Notes: generated by a model from the sequence alone, not told the origin. A DNA stretch of 14,149 nucleotides from UBA3263 sp964508865 (GCA_964508865.1 CAZDVP010000042.1:1-14149); one strand, 5' to 3'. Counted from the stretch's first letter, positions 6,520 through 14,026 are shown. Numbers and translations: made by a program.

Positions 6520-6768
6520 TCAGAATTCTTCGTCTAAAGGGTTTCGTGGCTCCGGCGCAGGGCGCGGTTCGGAGCGTTTCTTGGCCGCCCGGCGGACCTT
6601 TTTCTCTCTTGGAGGCTTGGGGGCAGCCTTCTGCTTGAGCTGAGGCTCGGCAATGGGCACCGGCTCAACGGCGCGCGGTGGCCGCGTCAGAGCAAAAACC
6701 AGAGCCAACAGCGCCAGCAAAATGCCGGTGAGCAGCAATCCGAGCCGTTGCTGGCGAGTCATTTTCAT
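6520..6768 (-). CDS. small single-span membrane protein, possible NSS transporter partner
   Basis: An 82-residue protein. A short basic head (MKMTRQQR) is followed by one transmembrane helix (LGLLLTGILLALLALVFAL, 9-27) and a long tail rich in Pro, Lys, Arg and Ala (about 28-75), ending acidic (NPLDEEF). ATG 6768 was chosen because it forms a 4-bp ATGA overlap with the NSS transporter stop, the usual mark of coupled genes. ATG 6762 is the alternative. Longer open frames upstream run antisense-free through the transporter gene in another frame and look like noise. The placement directly after an NSS symporter recalls MetS, the small subunit of the actinobacterial MetPS methionine/alanine importer, but I see no clear sequence match, so this is inference only. 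Confidence 0.7.
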   Translation of the reverse strand: MKMTRQQRLGLLLTGILLALLALVFALTRPPRAVEPVPIAEPQLKQKAAPKPPREKKVRRAAKKRSEPRPAPEPRNPLDEEF

Positions 6769-8132
6769 ATGAAGGGCGACAGCAGAACCAACACTATCAG
6801 AACCGGCGCCAGATAGCGAACAATGAGCAACACGGGCCGATAGAGCAGCGAGCGGAACTTGCCGTTGTTGGTCATTTCGTGGAGCAGCAGATTGCGCGGA
6901 GCCACCCAACCGACGTAGACACACAGCCCCAGCGACGCTATGGGCAGCATGAAGTCGGCCGTCAGATAGTCAAGGAAATTAAACATATTGCGGCCGCCAA
7001 CGGTCAGCCACTCCAAATCCGAGAAACTCAGCGAGCAAACGGCGCTCAGCGCTATCAGCGGCAACATCAGCGACCACACGGCGCGGCGGCGCGTCCACCC
7101 CAGGCGATCCTGAAGGCAGCGCGTTGCCACTTCGGTGATGCTCACTGTTGAGGTCAGCGCGGCTATGGCCAGCAGCAGGAAAAACAGCGACGACCAAAGC
7201 GACGAGGCCGGCAAAAAGGTGAACACCTCCGGAAGGGTTACGAAAACAAGCGTTGTGCCCGCAAGCCCATGGTCCTGAAGGCCAAAGGCCGTAACCGCCG
7301 GAAAGACTATTATGCCCATCATAACGGCCACAAGCAAATCGAGCGCCGCAACAATCAGCGACGTGCGCACCAGGCGCGTGCGCGCCGGATAATAGGCCGC
7401 GTAGGTAACGAGTATGCCCATGCCGAGGCTGAGCGAGAAAAATGCCTGCCCCAGACCGGCCAGCCAGGTGGTTGCCGTCACCTTCGAAAAGTCAGGCCGC
7501 AAAAAGAACTCCACACCGGCCGACGCACCGGGCAGCGACAGCGAAACCACGCAGAAAACGCCCAGCAGCACAAACAGCAGCGGCATCAACACATTGCTCA
7601 GCCGCTCAATTCCCTTGCCCACTCCGGCCAGAAGAACGCCCATATTCAACGTGGCCGCAACGATGGTGAACACCATTGGCAGGCGGTCGGTCTGCACATA
7701 GTCGTGCATCTTGGAATGAAAATAGCCAACGTCGGCTCCCGAATGAGTCACGCCGCTGAACAGGTCGCCCGACAGGCTCTCCCACAGGTACTCAACCGTC
7801 CAGCCCGTAACGACCAGATAGAACACCGCTATGAGCGCCGAAGTCAGAACCGACAGCACGCCCACGGCGGCCCATGACCGGCGCCGGGGGGTTACGCGCG
7901 CAAAAGCGCCGATAACGTCGGTGCGGCCCGACCGCCCCAGCGCAAACTCCGCAACCATCACCGGAATGCCCAGCAACAGCACGCAAACTATATAAACCAG
8001 CAAAAAGGCCGAACCGCCGTTCTCCTGGGCCACGGCCGGAAAGCGCCATATGTTGCCCAGCCCCACGGCCGAGCCTACCGTTGCGGCAATCAAGCCGATT
8101 TTAGAGCGAAATTGAGTAGCATTTGTTGACAT
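6765..8132 (-). CDS. sodium-dependent symporter of the NSS (SNF) family
   Basis: A 455-residue inner-membrane transporter that couples uptake of a small solute, usually an amino acid, to sodium entry. It has 11-12 hydrophobic spans, the usual number for prokaryotic members of this length. The N-terminal NSS signature is clear: KIGLIAATVGSAVGLGNIWR (11-30), the unwound TM1 with Asn27 and the gating Arg30, then FP and ENGGSAFLLVY. TM2 follows with LLGIPVMVAEFALGR, and the Gly-rich TM6 region FSLSLGMGILVTYAAY is also visible. ATG 8132 (MSTNATQFRSK) was chosen because the upstream in-frame start (8162) lies upstream of the -7 element. It heads the operon with the small membrane protein and folB. 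The substrate cannot be told from sequence. Confidence 0.93.
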   Translation of the reverse strand: MSTNATQFRSKIGLIAATVGSAVGLGNIWRFPAVAQENGGSAFLLVYIVCVLLLGIPVMVAEFALGRSGRTDVIGAFARVTPRRRSWAAVGVLSVLTSALIAVFYLVVTGWTVEYLWESLSGDLFSGVTHSGADVGYFHSKMHDYVQTDRLPMVFTIVAATLNMGVLLAGVGKGIERLSNVLMPLLFVLLGVFCVVSLSLPGASAGVEFFLRPDFSKVTATTWLAGLGQAFFSLSLGMGILVTYAAYYPARTRLVRTSLIVAALDLLVAVMMGIIVFPAVTAFGLQDHGLAGTTLVFVTLPEVFTFLPASSLWSSLFFLLLAIAALTSTVSITEVATRCLQDRLGWTRRRAVWSLMLPLIALSAVCSLSFSDLEWLTVGGRNMFNFLDYLTADFMLPIASLGLCVYVGWVAPRNLLLHEMTNNGKFRSLLYRPVLLIVRYLAPVLIVLVLLSPFI

Positions 8133-8140
8133 AACGTCGG

Positions 8141-8148
8141 CAAAGATA
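8141..8148 (-). promoter_or_regulatory. candidate -7 element (TATCTTTG) of the NSS transporter operon
   Basis: TATCTTTG on the minus strand matches TAnnTTTG and ends 8 nt before ATG 8132, implying a leaderless or nearly leaderless mRNA. I see no TTG at the expected 19-20 nt upstream, so the -33 half is weak. It diverges from the tRNA-Leu promoter. Confidence 0.45.
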
Positions 8149-8156
8149 GCTATTTT

Positions 8157-8187
8157 TTGCAACTTTCTGAAATTTTCATTAACTTTG
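8157..8187 (+). promoter_or_regulatory. promoter of tRNA-Leu
   Basis: TTG (8157-8159), a 20-nt spacer and TAACTTTG (8180-8187) form a good Bacteroidota promoter. It ends 17 nt before the mature 5' end of the tRNA (8205), as expected for a short precursor leader. Confidence 0.7.
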
Positions 8188-8204
8188 CGCCGAAAAACCT
8201 GCCT

Positions 8205-8288
8205 GCTCGAATGGTGAAATGGTAGACACTGGGGACTTAAAATCCCCTGGCCATTGCGGCCGTGCGGGTTCGAGTCCCGCTTCGAGCA
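8205..8288 (+). tRNA. tRNA-Leu (anticodon UAA)
   Basis: An 84-nt class II tRNA. The acceptor stem GCTCGAA (8205-8211) pairs with TTCGAGC (8281-8287), followed by discriminator A (8288). The anticodon stem GGGGA/TCCCC encloses loop CTTAAAA, giving anticodon TAA, which reads the leucine codon UUA. A long variable arm (GGCC ATTGC GGCC) is typical of leucine tRNA, and the T arm is GCGGG TTCGAGT CCCGC. The 3' CCA is not encoded. Confidence 0.97.
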
Positions 8289-8293
8289 CTCAT

Positions 8294-8329
8294 CGGGCCG
8301 ACGCTTGCGCGCCGGCCCGCGTGTTTTTT
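8294..8329 (+). terminator. intrinsic terminator of tRNA-Leu
   Basis: A GC-rich hairpin with outer arms CGGGCCG (8294-8300) and CGGCCCG (8313-8319), and further CGC/GCG pairing inside, is followed by CGTG and six T (8324-8329). It lies six bases after the tRNA. Confidence 0.8.
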
Positions 8330-8336
8330 ATGGCGC

Positions 8337-8368
8337 AAAAAAGATGCCGGCCTTTTGGGGCCGGCATC
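8337..8368 (-). terminator. intrinsic terminator of the leucine-rich-repeat gene
   Basis: A perfect 10-bp stem (GATGCCGGCC at 8343-8352 with GGCCGGCATC at 8359-8368) and a 6-nt loop. On the minus strand it is followed directly by six T (8342-8337). It lies about 48 bp past the stop codon of the minus-strand LRR gene and faces the tRNA terminator. Confidence 0.88.
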
Positions 8369-8415
8369 GCTCCGAGAAACGGAAGGGATATATTAACTTA
8401 ATTCAACCGTCGGGA

Positions 8416-9477
8416 TTAGTAGTTCCACTGGCAGGCAACCTGCTGAATGTTGTTGGAGCCGACGGTGCGGAAATCGGTGATCTGGTTGTAGCGGCAGTTC
8501 ACGTAGCGCAGAGCGTCGTCGAAGGTCAGTGAAAGGGTTTGCAGCTGGTTGTTGTTGCAGATAACGCGCTGCAGGAAGTTGAAGTTGTCGAGGTAGAGTT
8601 CGGTAAGGTCGTTGTAGGAGCAGTCAACATACTGGAGCTGGGGAGCGGCCGATACCTGCAGTTTGGTCAGGTCATTGTAGGAGCAAACCAGGTCGAGCAG
8701 CGAGGGGCAGTCGCGAACCATCAGTGAGGTCATCTGGTTGTCGGAAACCAGCAGGGTGCCGAGCGAAGGAAGACCGCTGCAAATAAAGGTTTTGATGTTG
8801 TTGGAATCGAGGTTAATGTTAGCCAGGCTTTCTACGCCAACGAGGGTGAGGCTTTCGAGCTTGTTATAGCCGGCATAGAGGTGCTTCAGGCCGGTGCAGT
8901 TGGTAATGTCGAGGTGTTCGATTTTACAGCCCTGGCAGTTAAGGGTTTTGAGCTGGGTGGAGTTGGCAACCGAGAATTCAACGAAGTTGTTGTTGCTGAC
9001 GTCGAGGGTTTCGAGCAGAGGGGTTGAGGAAACATCCAGGTCGGTCAGGCGGTTGCGGTAGATGTTGAGCTTGGTCAGGCCGGTGCAACCGGTAAGGTCA
9101 ATCGAGGTGAGCTTGTTGCGGTAGGCATTCACGGTTTTCAGAGCGGCGTCGCCGGCAACGTTTACCGAGGTGAGCGAGTTGCGCGAAACGTCAACACTGG
9201 TCAGGGCTTTGAAGTTGGTCACCGCGAAATCGCCGGCGAGCTTTTTGTTGTTCCACTTGATAGCGGTTACGTGGCCGCCTTCGATTGTAAGGCCCTCCCA
9301 GCTTGCAGGAGAATTGAGGTCGGTAATTTTCAGCGCTTCGGCGTTGGTTTTAGATTCGTCAGCCGAAGTTTGAGTCAGGAAGGACTTGAGCTGTTTGAAT
9401 TCGTTTTTGTCGAGATTTTGGGCGTAGGTGGTCATGCTGCCTAGCAGGAGAGCCATCATCAATAATGCCTTTTTCAT
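8416..9477 (-). CDS. exported leucine-rich-repeat protein
   Basis: A 353-residue protein with a signal peptide (MKKALLMMALLLGSMTTYAQ, cleavage near 20) and an N-terminal cap of about 70 residues (to 91). From residue 92 come twelve leucine-rich repeats of exactly 21 residues plus a 10-residue partial one. A typical unit is LKTVNAYRNKLTSIDLTGCTG, with consensus LxxLxCsxNxLTxLdvxxxxx, of the internalin/BspA-like type common in Bacteroidales surface proteins. Several repeats carry Cys at the sixth position. The chain stops mid-repeat (VACQWNY) with no C-terminal cap, lipobox, sorting motif or recognisable type IX secretion domain, so it is probably periplasmic or released. LRR proteins of this kind bind proteins, but no ligand can be named. 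It is monocistronic, with a strong terminator downstream. Confidence 0.88.
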   Translation of the reverse strand: MKKALLMMALLLGSMTTYAQNLDKNEFKQLKSFLTQTSADESKTNAEALKITDLNSPASWEGLTIEGGHVTAIKWNNKKLAGDFAVTNFKALTSVDVSRNSLTSVNVAGDAALKTVNAYRNKLTSIDLTGCTGLTKLNIYRNRLTDLDVSSTPLLETLDVSNNNFVEFSVANSTQLKTLNCQGCKIEHLDITNCTGLKHLYAGYNKLESLTLVGVESLANINLDSNNIKTFICSGLPSLGTLLVSDNQMTSLMVRDCPSLLDLVCSYNDLTKLQVSAAPQLQYVDCSYNDLTELYLDNFNFLQRVICNNNQLQTLSLTFDDALRYVNCRYNQITDFRTVGSNNIQQVACQWNY

Positions 9478-9532
9478 AATGGTAGTTGAATTGAGTTATA
9501 AATTAAGTTTTGTTGTTGTTTTTTCTCGTTTT

Positions 9533-9540
9533 CGAAAGTA
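9533..9540 (-). promoter_or_regulatory. weak candidate -7 element for the LRR gene
   Basis: Minus-strand TACTTTCG differs from TAnnTTTG at one position and would give a leader of about 50 nt to ATG 9477. No TTG lies at the usual distance upstream. It is the best match in this AT-rich intergenic stretch, but uncertain. Confidence 0.25.
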
Positions 9541-9605
9541 AAACATCGCCGACGGGAAAAAGGTTCGTTCGACCCCAAAAAATTTTTCACTTTTCTCCCG
9601 GCCTC

Positions 9606-9636
9606 TTGTTTTTCCACCATTATTTATGTAACTTTG
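9606..9636 (+). promoter_or_regulatory. promoter cut off by the assembly gap, probably for the porX operon
   Basis: TTG (9606-9608), a 20-nt spacer and TAACTTTG (9629-9636) match the Bacteroidota promoter pattern. The last base of the -7 element is the last called base before the gap, so the transcription start and leader are missing. It points toward the gene that resumes at 9738. If the real gap holds another gene, the promoter could belong to that instead. Confidence 0.6.
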
Positions 9637-9736
9637 NNNNNNNNNNNNNNNNNNNNNNNNNNNNNNNNNNNNNNNNNNNNNNNNNNNNNNNNNNNNNNNN
9701 NNNNNNNNNNNNNNNNNNNNNNNNNNNNNNNNNNNN
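9637..9736. other. assembly gap (100 N)
   Basis: Exactly 100 undetermined bases, the usual placeholder for a gap of unknown length. The apparent open frame running through it from 9510 is an artefact. The 5' leader of the porX gene, and possibly more, is missing here. Confidence 0.98.
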
Positions 9737-9737
9737 T

Positions 9738-11282
9738 ATGGCTAACCGAAAGATTCTTTGGGTTGATGATGAAATCGACCTGCTCAAACCTCATATATTG
9801 TTCCTGAAGTCGAAGGGCTACGACGTCGTTACGGTCAATAACGGCCGCGACTCGCTCGAACTCGCCCAAAAGGAGCTGCCCGACATTATCTTTCTCGACG
9901 AAAATATGCCCGGTCTGTCGGGCCTCGAAACCCTCCAGCGCCTCAAGCAGCAGCTGCCCCACACTCCCGTTATCATGATTACCAAAAACGAGGAGGAGAA
10001 CATCATGGACCAGGCCGTGGGCGCCAACATCGCCGACTATCTTATAAAGCCGGTGAATCCCAACCAGATTCTGCTCACCCTGAAAAAGAATCTTCATGCC
10101 GAGCGCCTCGTCAGCGAACAAACCGGCGCCGACTACCGCCAGGAGTTCATGCAGCTTAGCAGCGAAATTGGCCAGTGCCACACGTTTGCCGACTGGCAGC
10201 GACTCTATGGCCGGCTGACCTACTGGGAGCTGGAACTGGCCGGCCGCGGAACCAACATGGACGAAATGCTCGAAATGCAGAAGCGCGAGGCCAACGCGGC
10301 CTACGCCCGCTTTGTGCGCTCCAGCTATCGCGACTGGCTCGACGGCACCGACCGGCCGCTGATGAGCCCCGACGTGTTCAAGAGCCGCGTTTTCCCGCTC
10401 ATGGACCAGGGAAAGAAGGTGTTTTTTATTCTTATCGACAATTTCCGCCTCGACCAGTGGCGAACGGTCAGGCCGCTGCTGGGCGAATTTTTCAACGTTG
10501 AGGAGGAAACCTACTGCTCTATTCTGCCAACGGCGACCCAATATGCCCGCAATGCCATTTTTTCGGGGCTGATGCCTTCAGACATCGAGCGGATGTTTCC
10601 CGACCTCTGGGTCGACGAAGATTCCGAGGAGGGAAAGAACCTCAACGAGTCGCCGCTGATTGCAACGCAGTTTGAGCGTTTTCGCCGCCGGGGAGTCAAG
10701 TTCTCATATAATAAGATTAACGACTCGGCCGCCGGCGACCGCCTTATCCGCGAGTTCGCCAATCTGGAAACCAACGACCTGAACGTTATTGTTTTCAACT
10801 TCATCGACATGATGAGCCATGCGCGCACCGAGTCGAAAATGATGCGCGAACTCGCCTCGACCAATGCCGCCTATCGCTCGCTGACCGAATCGTGGTTCCG
10901 CCATTCGTCGATTATTGATCTGATGCGCAAAATCGCCGACAAGGGCCACACCATTGTGCTGACAACCGACCACGGCACCATAAAGGTCGACAGCCCGGTC
11001 AAGGTTGTTGGCGACCGCAACGTAAACACCAACCTGCGCTATAAGCTCGGCAAATCGCTGGGCTACAACCCCAAGCAGGTGTTTGAAATCACCCGGCCCA
11101 AAGATTTCGGCCTGCCGGCGCCAAACGTCAGCACCGCCTATATCTTTGCCCAGGGACGCGACTTTTTCGCCTATCCCAACAACTATAACTACTACGTTCA
11201 GTACTATACCGACACCTTTCAACACGGCGGCATTTCGCTCGAAGAGATGATTATTCCGCTCATAACCCTCACTCCGCGATGA
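9738..11282 (+). CDS. porX: PorX-type response regulator with PglZ phosphatase/phosphodiesterase domain
   Basis: A 514-residue two-domain protein, the length expected for PorX. The receiver (1-118) has the acidic pair Asp10/Asp11, phospho-acceptor Asp54 in FLDENMPG, Thr82 and Lys104. A helical linker (about 120-225) leads to a C-terminal PglZ domain of the alkaline-phosphatase fold. Its metal and catalytic positions are visible: ILIDNFRLDQW (Asp234), LPTATQYARNAIF (Thr265 or Thr267 as the nucleophile), FNFIDMMSHAR, LTTDHG and FQHGGISLEEM. In Porphyromonas gingivalis PorX acts with kinase PorY and sigma factor SigP to control type IX secretion, and its PglZ domain hydrolyses cyclic and linear oligonucleotides. 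Many Bacteroidota without obvious type IX secretion keep the gene. The ATG starts one base after the gap and gives MANRKILWVDDE, a normal receiver start. The stop overlaps the next gene by 4 bp (ATGA). Confidence 0.93.
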   Translation: MANRKILWVDDEIDLLKPHILFLKSKGYDVVTVNNGRDSLELAQKELPDIIFLDENMPGLSGLETLQRLKQQLPHTPVIMITKNEEENIMDQAVGANIADYLIKPVNPNQILLTLKKNLHAERLVSEQTGADYRQEFMQLSSEIGQCHTFADWQRLYGRLTYWELELAGRGTNMDEMLEMQKREANAAYARFVRSSYRDWLDGTDRPLMSPDVFKSRVFPLMDQGKKVFFILIDNFRLDQWRTVRPLLGEFFNVEEETYCSILPTATQYARNAIFSGLMPSDIERMFPDLWVDEDSEEGKNLNESPLIATQFERFRRRGVKFSYNKINDSAAGDRLIREFANLETNDLNVIVFNFIDMMSHARTESKMMRELASTNAAYRSLTESWFRHSSIIDLMRKIADKGHTIVLTTDHGTIKVDSPVKVVGDRNVNTNLRYKLGKSLGYNPKQVFEITRPKDFGLPAPNVSTAYIFAQGRDFFAYPNNYNYYVQYYTDTFQHGGISLEEMIIPLITLTPR

Positions 11283-12064
11283 TACCAGCCGACGTTGCCG
11301 AACTTCTGCGCCGCGAAGCCGCGCGCATCAACTCGCCCGAATTCATAGCTCTGGACCCGGTGCAGTTTCCGCGCCGCTACTCCGACCAGGCCGACATTGA
11401 AATAGTCAGCCTGCTGGCCGCCCACATGGCCTGGGGAAACCGCAAGATGATTTGCCGCGACGTTGAGCGCCTGCTCGCGCAAATGACCCCGAGCCCGGCC
11501 GCATGGGTGCGCAACGGCGCCTTCGAGTCGATTCCCGACGACCAAAACATTCACCGCACCTTTTTCGGACGCAACCTCAAGCATATGCTCCGCGGTCTGG
11601 AGCTGATTCTGAACCGCTACCCGACCCTCGACGCCTGGGCCGCCACTCTCGACTTGCGCGGCAAACCCGATGCGCCCTGGCTCCTGGCCGAAGCGCTCAA
11701 CCGCTGCCTGGCCGAGGCCAACGGCGGCCAGGGCGACCCGCGCTGCTTTCCGCTCAACCTGCGCTCAACGGCCCTGAAGCGCCTGAACATGGCGCTGCGC
11801 TGGCTGGTGCGCCGCGACGGCATAGTCGACATGGGGCTCTGGCGCTCGCTCGACCCTGCCGACCTCTATGTTCCGCTCGACGTTCACGTCGGCGACACCG
11901 CCCGCTCCCTGGGCCTGACCTCGCGCCGGGCCAACGACCGCAAAACCACCTGCGAAATCACCGAAGCCCTGCGCACCCTCAACCCCGACGACCCGGCTCT
12001 GTTCGACTTCGCGCTGTTCGGCCTCGGCCTGTCGCAACCCCTCGCCCCTGCCGCCGATGACTGA
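11279..12064 (+). CDS. TIGR02757 (DUF2400) family protein
   Basis: A 261-residue protein of the TIGR02757/DUF2400 family, conserved in Bacteroidota and some other bacteria, with no established function. Family landmarks: EIVSLLAAHMAWGNRKMI (41-58), the helix KRLNMALRWLVRRDGI (167-182), GLWRSLDPADLYVPLDVHVG (186-205) and DPALFDFALFGLG (238-250). The segment PLDVHVGDTARSLGL (199-213) after a basic helix resembles the catalytic-Asp region of HhH-GPD DNA glycosylases (compare VDTHIFRV in endonuclease III). A link to base-excision repair is possible but is my inference. It overlaps porX by 4 bp and the next glycosyltransferase by 8 bp (ATGACTGA), so translation is probably coupled along the operon. 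Confidence 0.9.
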   Translation: MIPADVAELLRREAARINSPEFIALDPVQFPRRYSDQADIEIVSLLAAHMAWGNRKMICRDVERLLAQMTPSPAAWVRNGAFESIPDDQNIHRTFFGRNLKHMLRGLELILNRYPTLDAWAATLDLRGKPDAPWLLAEALNRCLAEANGGQGDPRCFPLNLRSTALKRLNMALRWLVRRDGIVDMGLWRSLDPADLYVPLDVHVGDTARSLGLTSRRANDRKTTCEITEALRTLNPDDPALFDFALFGLGLSQPLAPAADD

Positions 12065-13196
12065 CAGGCCTGAAAAAATATTGCTTTTAGGCGACTACAG
12101 TAATTGCCACCGCGCCCTGGCCTCGGGGCTGCGAGCGCTGGGCTGCGACGTAACGGTTGCGTCCAACGGAACCAAATGGATGAACTGCGAGCGCGACATT
12201 GACCTGCATCGCCGCCCCGGCAAACTGGGCGGCCTGATGTATGCGCTGAAAATGAGACGCCTGCTGGAAACCCGACTGGCGGGGTTCGACATCGTTGCGG
12301 TCCATGACCCGAACTTCTGCGAATTGCAGCCGCAGCGAATCCTGCCGCTGTTCAACCGCCTGCGGCGCAACAACGGCTCGGTGTTCCTGACCGCTATGAG
12401 CACCGACCTGGCCTATCTCGACATGGTTGAGGCTCCAGATTCGCCCCTGCGCTATAGCGAATGGTTCGTCGACGGCCAGCCCTCGCGCTGGCATCTGGCC
12501 CGGCAGGAGCAGTGGCGCCAATGGCACAACCCGGCTCTCACCACCTACCATAATCACTTTTTTGACCATATCGACGGCGCAGTTTCGGTGCTCTACGAAT
12601 ATCAGCTCGGCATGGAGCGCCGCCTCGGCCCCGAAAAAGCCGCCTATGGCGGCATAGCCATAGAAACCGAGCGCTTCCAGCCGGTGGAGCTGCCCGACCG
12701 GCCCGAAAAAATCCGGTTCTTTTTAGGGCGCGACCGCTCGCGCAAACTGATGAAGGGCTCCGATTTGCTCGAAACCGCCGCCCGCCGCGTTGTTGAGCGC
12801 CACCCCGACCGCGCCGAACTGGTGATTGTTGAAAACCGGCCCTTCGGTGAATTCATTGAGCTGCTCAAGTCGGCCCATGTGGTTCTGGACCAGATTTATA
12901 GCTACACACCCGCCACCACAGCCCTGATGGCCATGGCCTACGGGCTCAACGTTGTCAGCGGCGCCGAACCGGAGTTCTACGACTTTATCGGCGAGCACGC
13001 CAACCGCCCGATAATCAACGCGCCCATTGACCCGGAGCCGCTCTTTGCCACTCTGGAGCAGATTGTTCTCAACCCGCAGCAAATCCGCGAGCGCGGCGCC
13101 AGGTCGCGCGAGTTCGTGATGAAACATAACGACAGCCGCGTTGTTGCGCGGCGCTTTCTCGATTTCTGGAATGAACGCCGAACTGCCAACCCTTGA
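12057..13196 (+). CDS. GT-B-type glycosyltransferase (GT4-like)
   Basis: A 379-residue protein with the two-domain layout of GT-B glycosyltransferases. The N-terminal Rossmann half starts KILLLGDYSNCHRALASGLR (7-26), typical of acceptor-side domains, and continues with a region rich in aromatic residues and His (about 115-170). The C-terminal half starts with FFLGRDRSRKLMKGSDLL (221-238), a variant of the usual GR...KG segment, and has VLDQIYSYTPATTALMAMAY (277-296), then GLNVVSGAEPEFYDF, in the position of the donor-binding region. The canonical E-x7-E is not clean here. It has no signal or membrane span, so it is cytoplasmic or membrane-peripheral. The sugar and acceptor are unknown; lipopolysaccharide, capsule or protein glycans are possible. 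It overlaps its neighbours by 8 and 26 bp. Confidence 0.83.
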   Translation: MTDRPEKILLLGDYSNCHRALASGLRALGCDVTVASNGTKWMNCERDIDLHRRPGKLGGLMYALKMRRLLETRLAGFDIVAVHDPNFCELQPQRILPLFNRLRRNNGSVFLTAMSTDLAYLDMVEAPDSPLRYSEWFVDGQPSRWHLARQEQWRQWHNPALTTYHNHFFDHIDGAVSVLYEYQLGMERRLGPEKAAYGGIAIETERFQPVELPDRPEKIRFFLGRDRSRKLMKGSDLLETAARRVVERHPDRAELVIVENRPFGEFIELLKSAHVVLDQIYSYTPATTALMAMAYGLNVVSGAEPEFYDFIGEHANRPIINAPIDPEPLFATLEQIVLNPQQIRERGARSREFVMKHNDSRVVARRFLDFWNERRTANP

Positions 13197-14001
13197 CTTT
13201 GCCGTTGCCACTCATCGCCCCGAAGGGCTGCGCCGCGTGGTTTCGATGATTCTGCCCCCGATGGACGGAGTCAGATACGTTGTTTCCTGGCAATCGCACG
13301 CCAACGCGCCGGTGCCCGACGAGTTGCTGGCGCGGCCCGACGTGGTTATTCACCGCTACGACGGCACAGGCCTGTCGAACAACCGCAACAACGCTATCGA
13401 CCATTGCTCGGCCGACGTTGTTCTTTTTGCCGACGACGACGTTATTTACCAGACCGAAGGAATCACCCGATTGCGACGCATCTTTGCCGAAAACCCCGAG
13501 GTCGACTTCGCAACGTTCCGCAGCAACCATGGCTCCCTTTCGCGCTTTCCGACCCAATCGGTCAGGTTGACGCGCCGGCTGCCCAAGGGCTACTCGGTGG
13601 CCTCGTTTGAAATCGCATTCCGCCGCAGCAGCTGCCCCTATCCCCACTGCTGCCCCGAAATGGGCTTAGGGGCGCCCAAGCTCCATGGCGGCGAAGATGA
13701 GCTGTTTCTGCTCAGCGCAATCAGGCGCGGCTATAACTGCCGCTTCTTTCCGGTTACCCTCGGCTCCCACCCCCACGAATCGACCGGCAACAAAGCGCAC
13801 ATGACCTCCGGCAACCTACTGGCCTTCGGCTGCGTGACAGCATTGCTCTACCCCTGGTCGGCCATTTTGCGCATACCGCTGAAAGCCTGGCGTCTGGCCC
13901 GCGCCCGCCAGGCCTCGCTGCCGGTTGCGCTGCTGCGCCTGACCCAGGGCGCACTCATGGCCCCGGCGCTTCGCCGCCGCAACCCCTCCACCCTCTGGTA
14001 G
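13171..14001 (+). CDS. GT2-type (GT-A fold) glycosyltransferase
   Basis: A 276-residue glycosyltransferase of the GT-A fold. The N-terminus LDFAVATHRPEGLRRVVSMI (8-27) is the nucleotide-binding strand and helix, GLSNNRNNAI (67-76) matches the (S/A)xxRN segment of GT2 enzymes, and VVLFADDDVIY (83-93) holds the metal-binding DxD. GGEDELFLLSAIRRGY (173-188) carries the catalytic-base ED motif. A hydrophobic stretch near 213-236, followed by a basic helix, suggests membrane contact at the C-terminus. ATG 13171 was preferred to a TTG at 13141 because it begins directly before the first strand. It overlaps the upstream glycosyltransferase by 26 bp. It probably acts on the same glycan as its partner; the sugar is unknown. 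Confidence 0.87.
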   Translation: MNAELPTLDFAVATHRPEGLRRVVSMILPPMDGVRYVVSWQSHANAPVPDELLARPDVVIHRYDGTGLSNNRNNAIDHCSADVVLFADDDVIYQTEGITRLRRIFAENPEVDFATFRSNHGSLSRFPTQSVRLTRRLPKGYSVASFEIAFRRSSCPYPHCCPEMGLGAPKLHGGEDELFLLSAIRRGYNCRFFPVTLGSHPHESTGNKAHMTSGNLLAFGCVTALLYPWSAILRIPLKAWRLARARQASLPVALLRLTQGALMAPALRRRNPSTLW

Positions 14002-14026
14002 TTTCCCGGGGTGGAAGAGCCGCGGC

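Noticed and set aside
8416..9204. 63-bp periodic DNA, considered as a CRISPR-like or tandem repeat array
   Set aside because: The period comes from 21-residue leucine-rich repeats in an intact coding frame. The units are too divergent, and there is no repeat-spacer layout.
9510..9737. N-terminal extension of the PorX frame through the gap
   Set aside because: It depends on 100 N being in frame by chance and crosses a promoter. The receiver domain starts normally at ATG 9738.
11503..12060. Arg/Pro-rich open frame on the plus strand within the DUF2400 gene
   Set aside because: It is out-of-frame shadow coding in high-GC DNA, with no domain and no start signal, and it overlaps a gene with clear family motifs.
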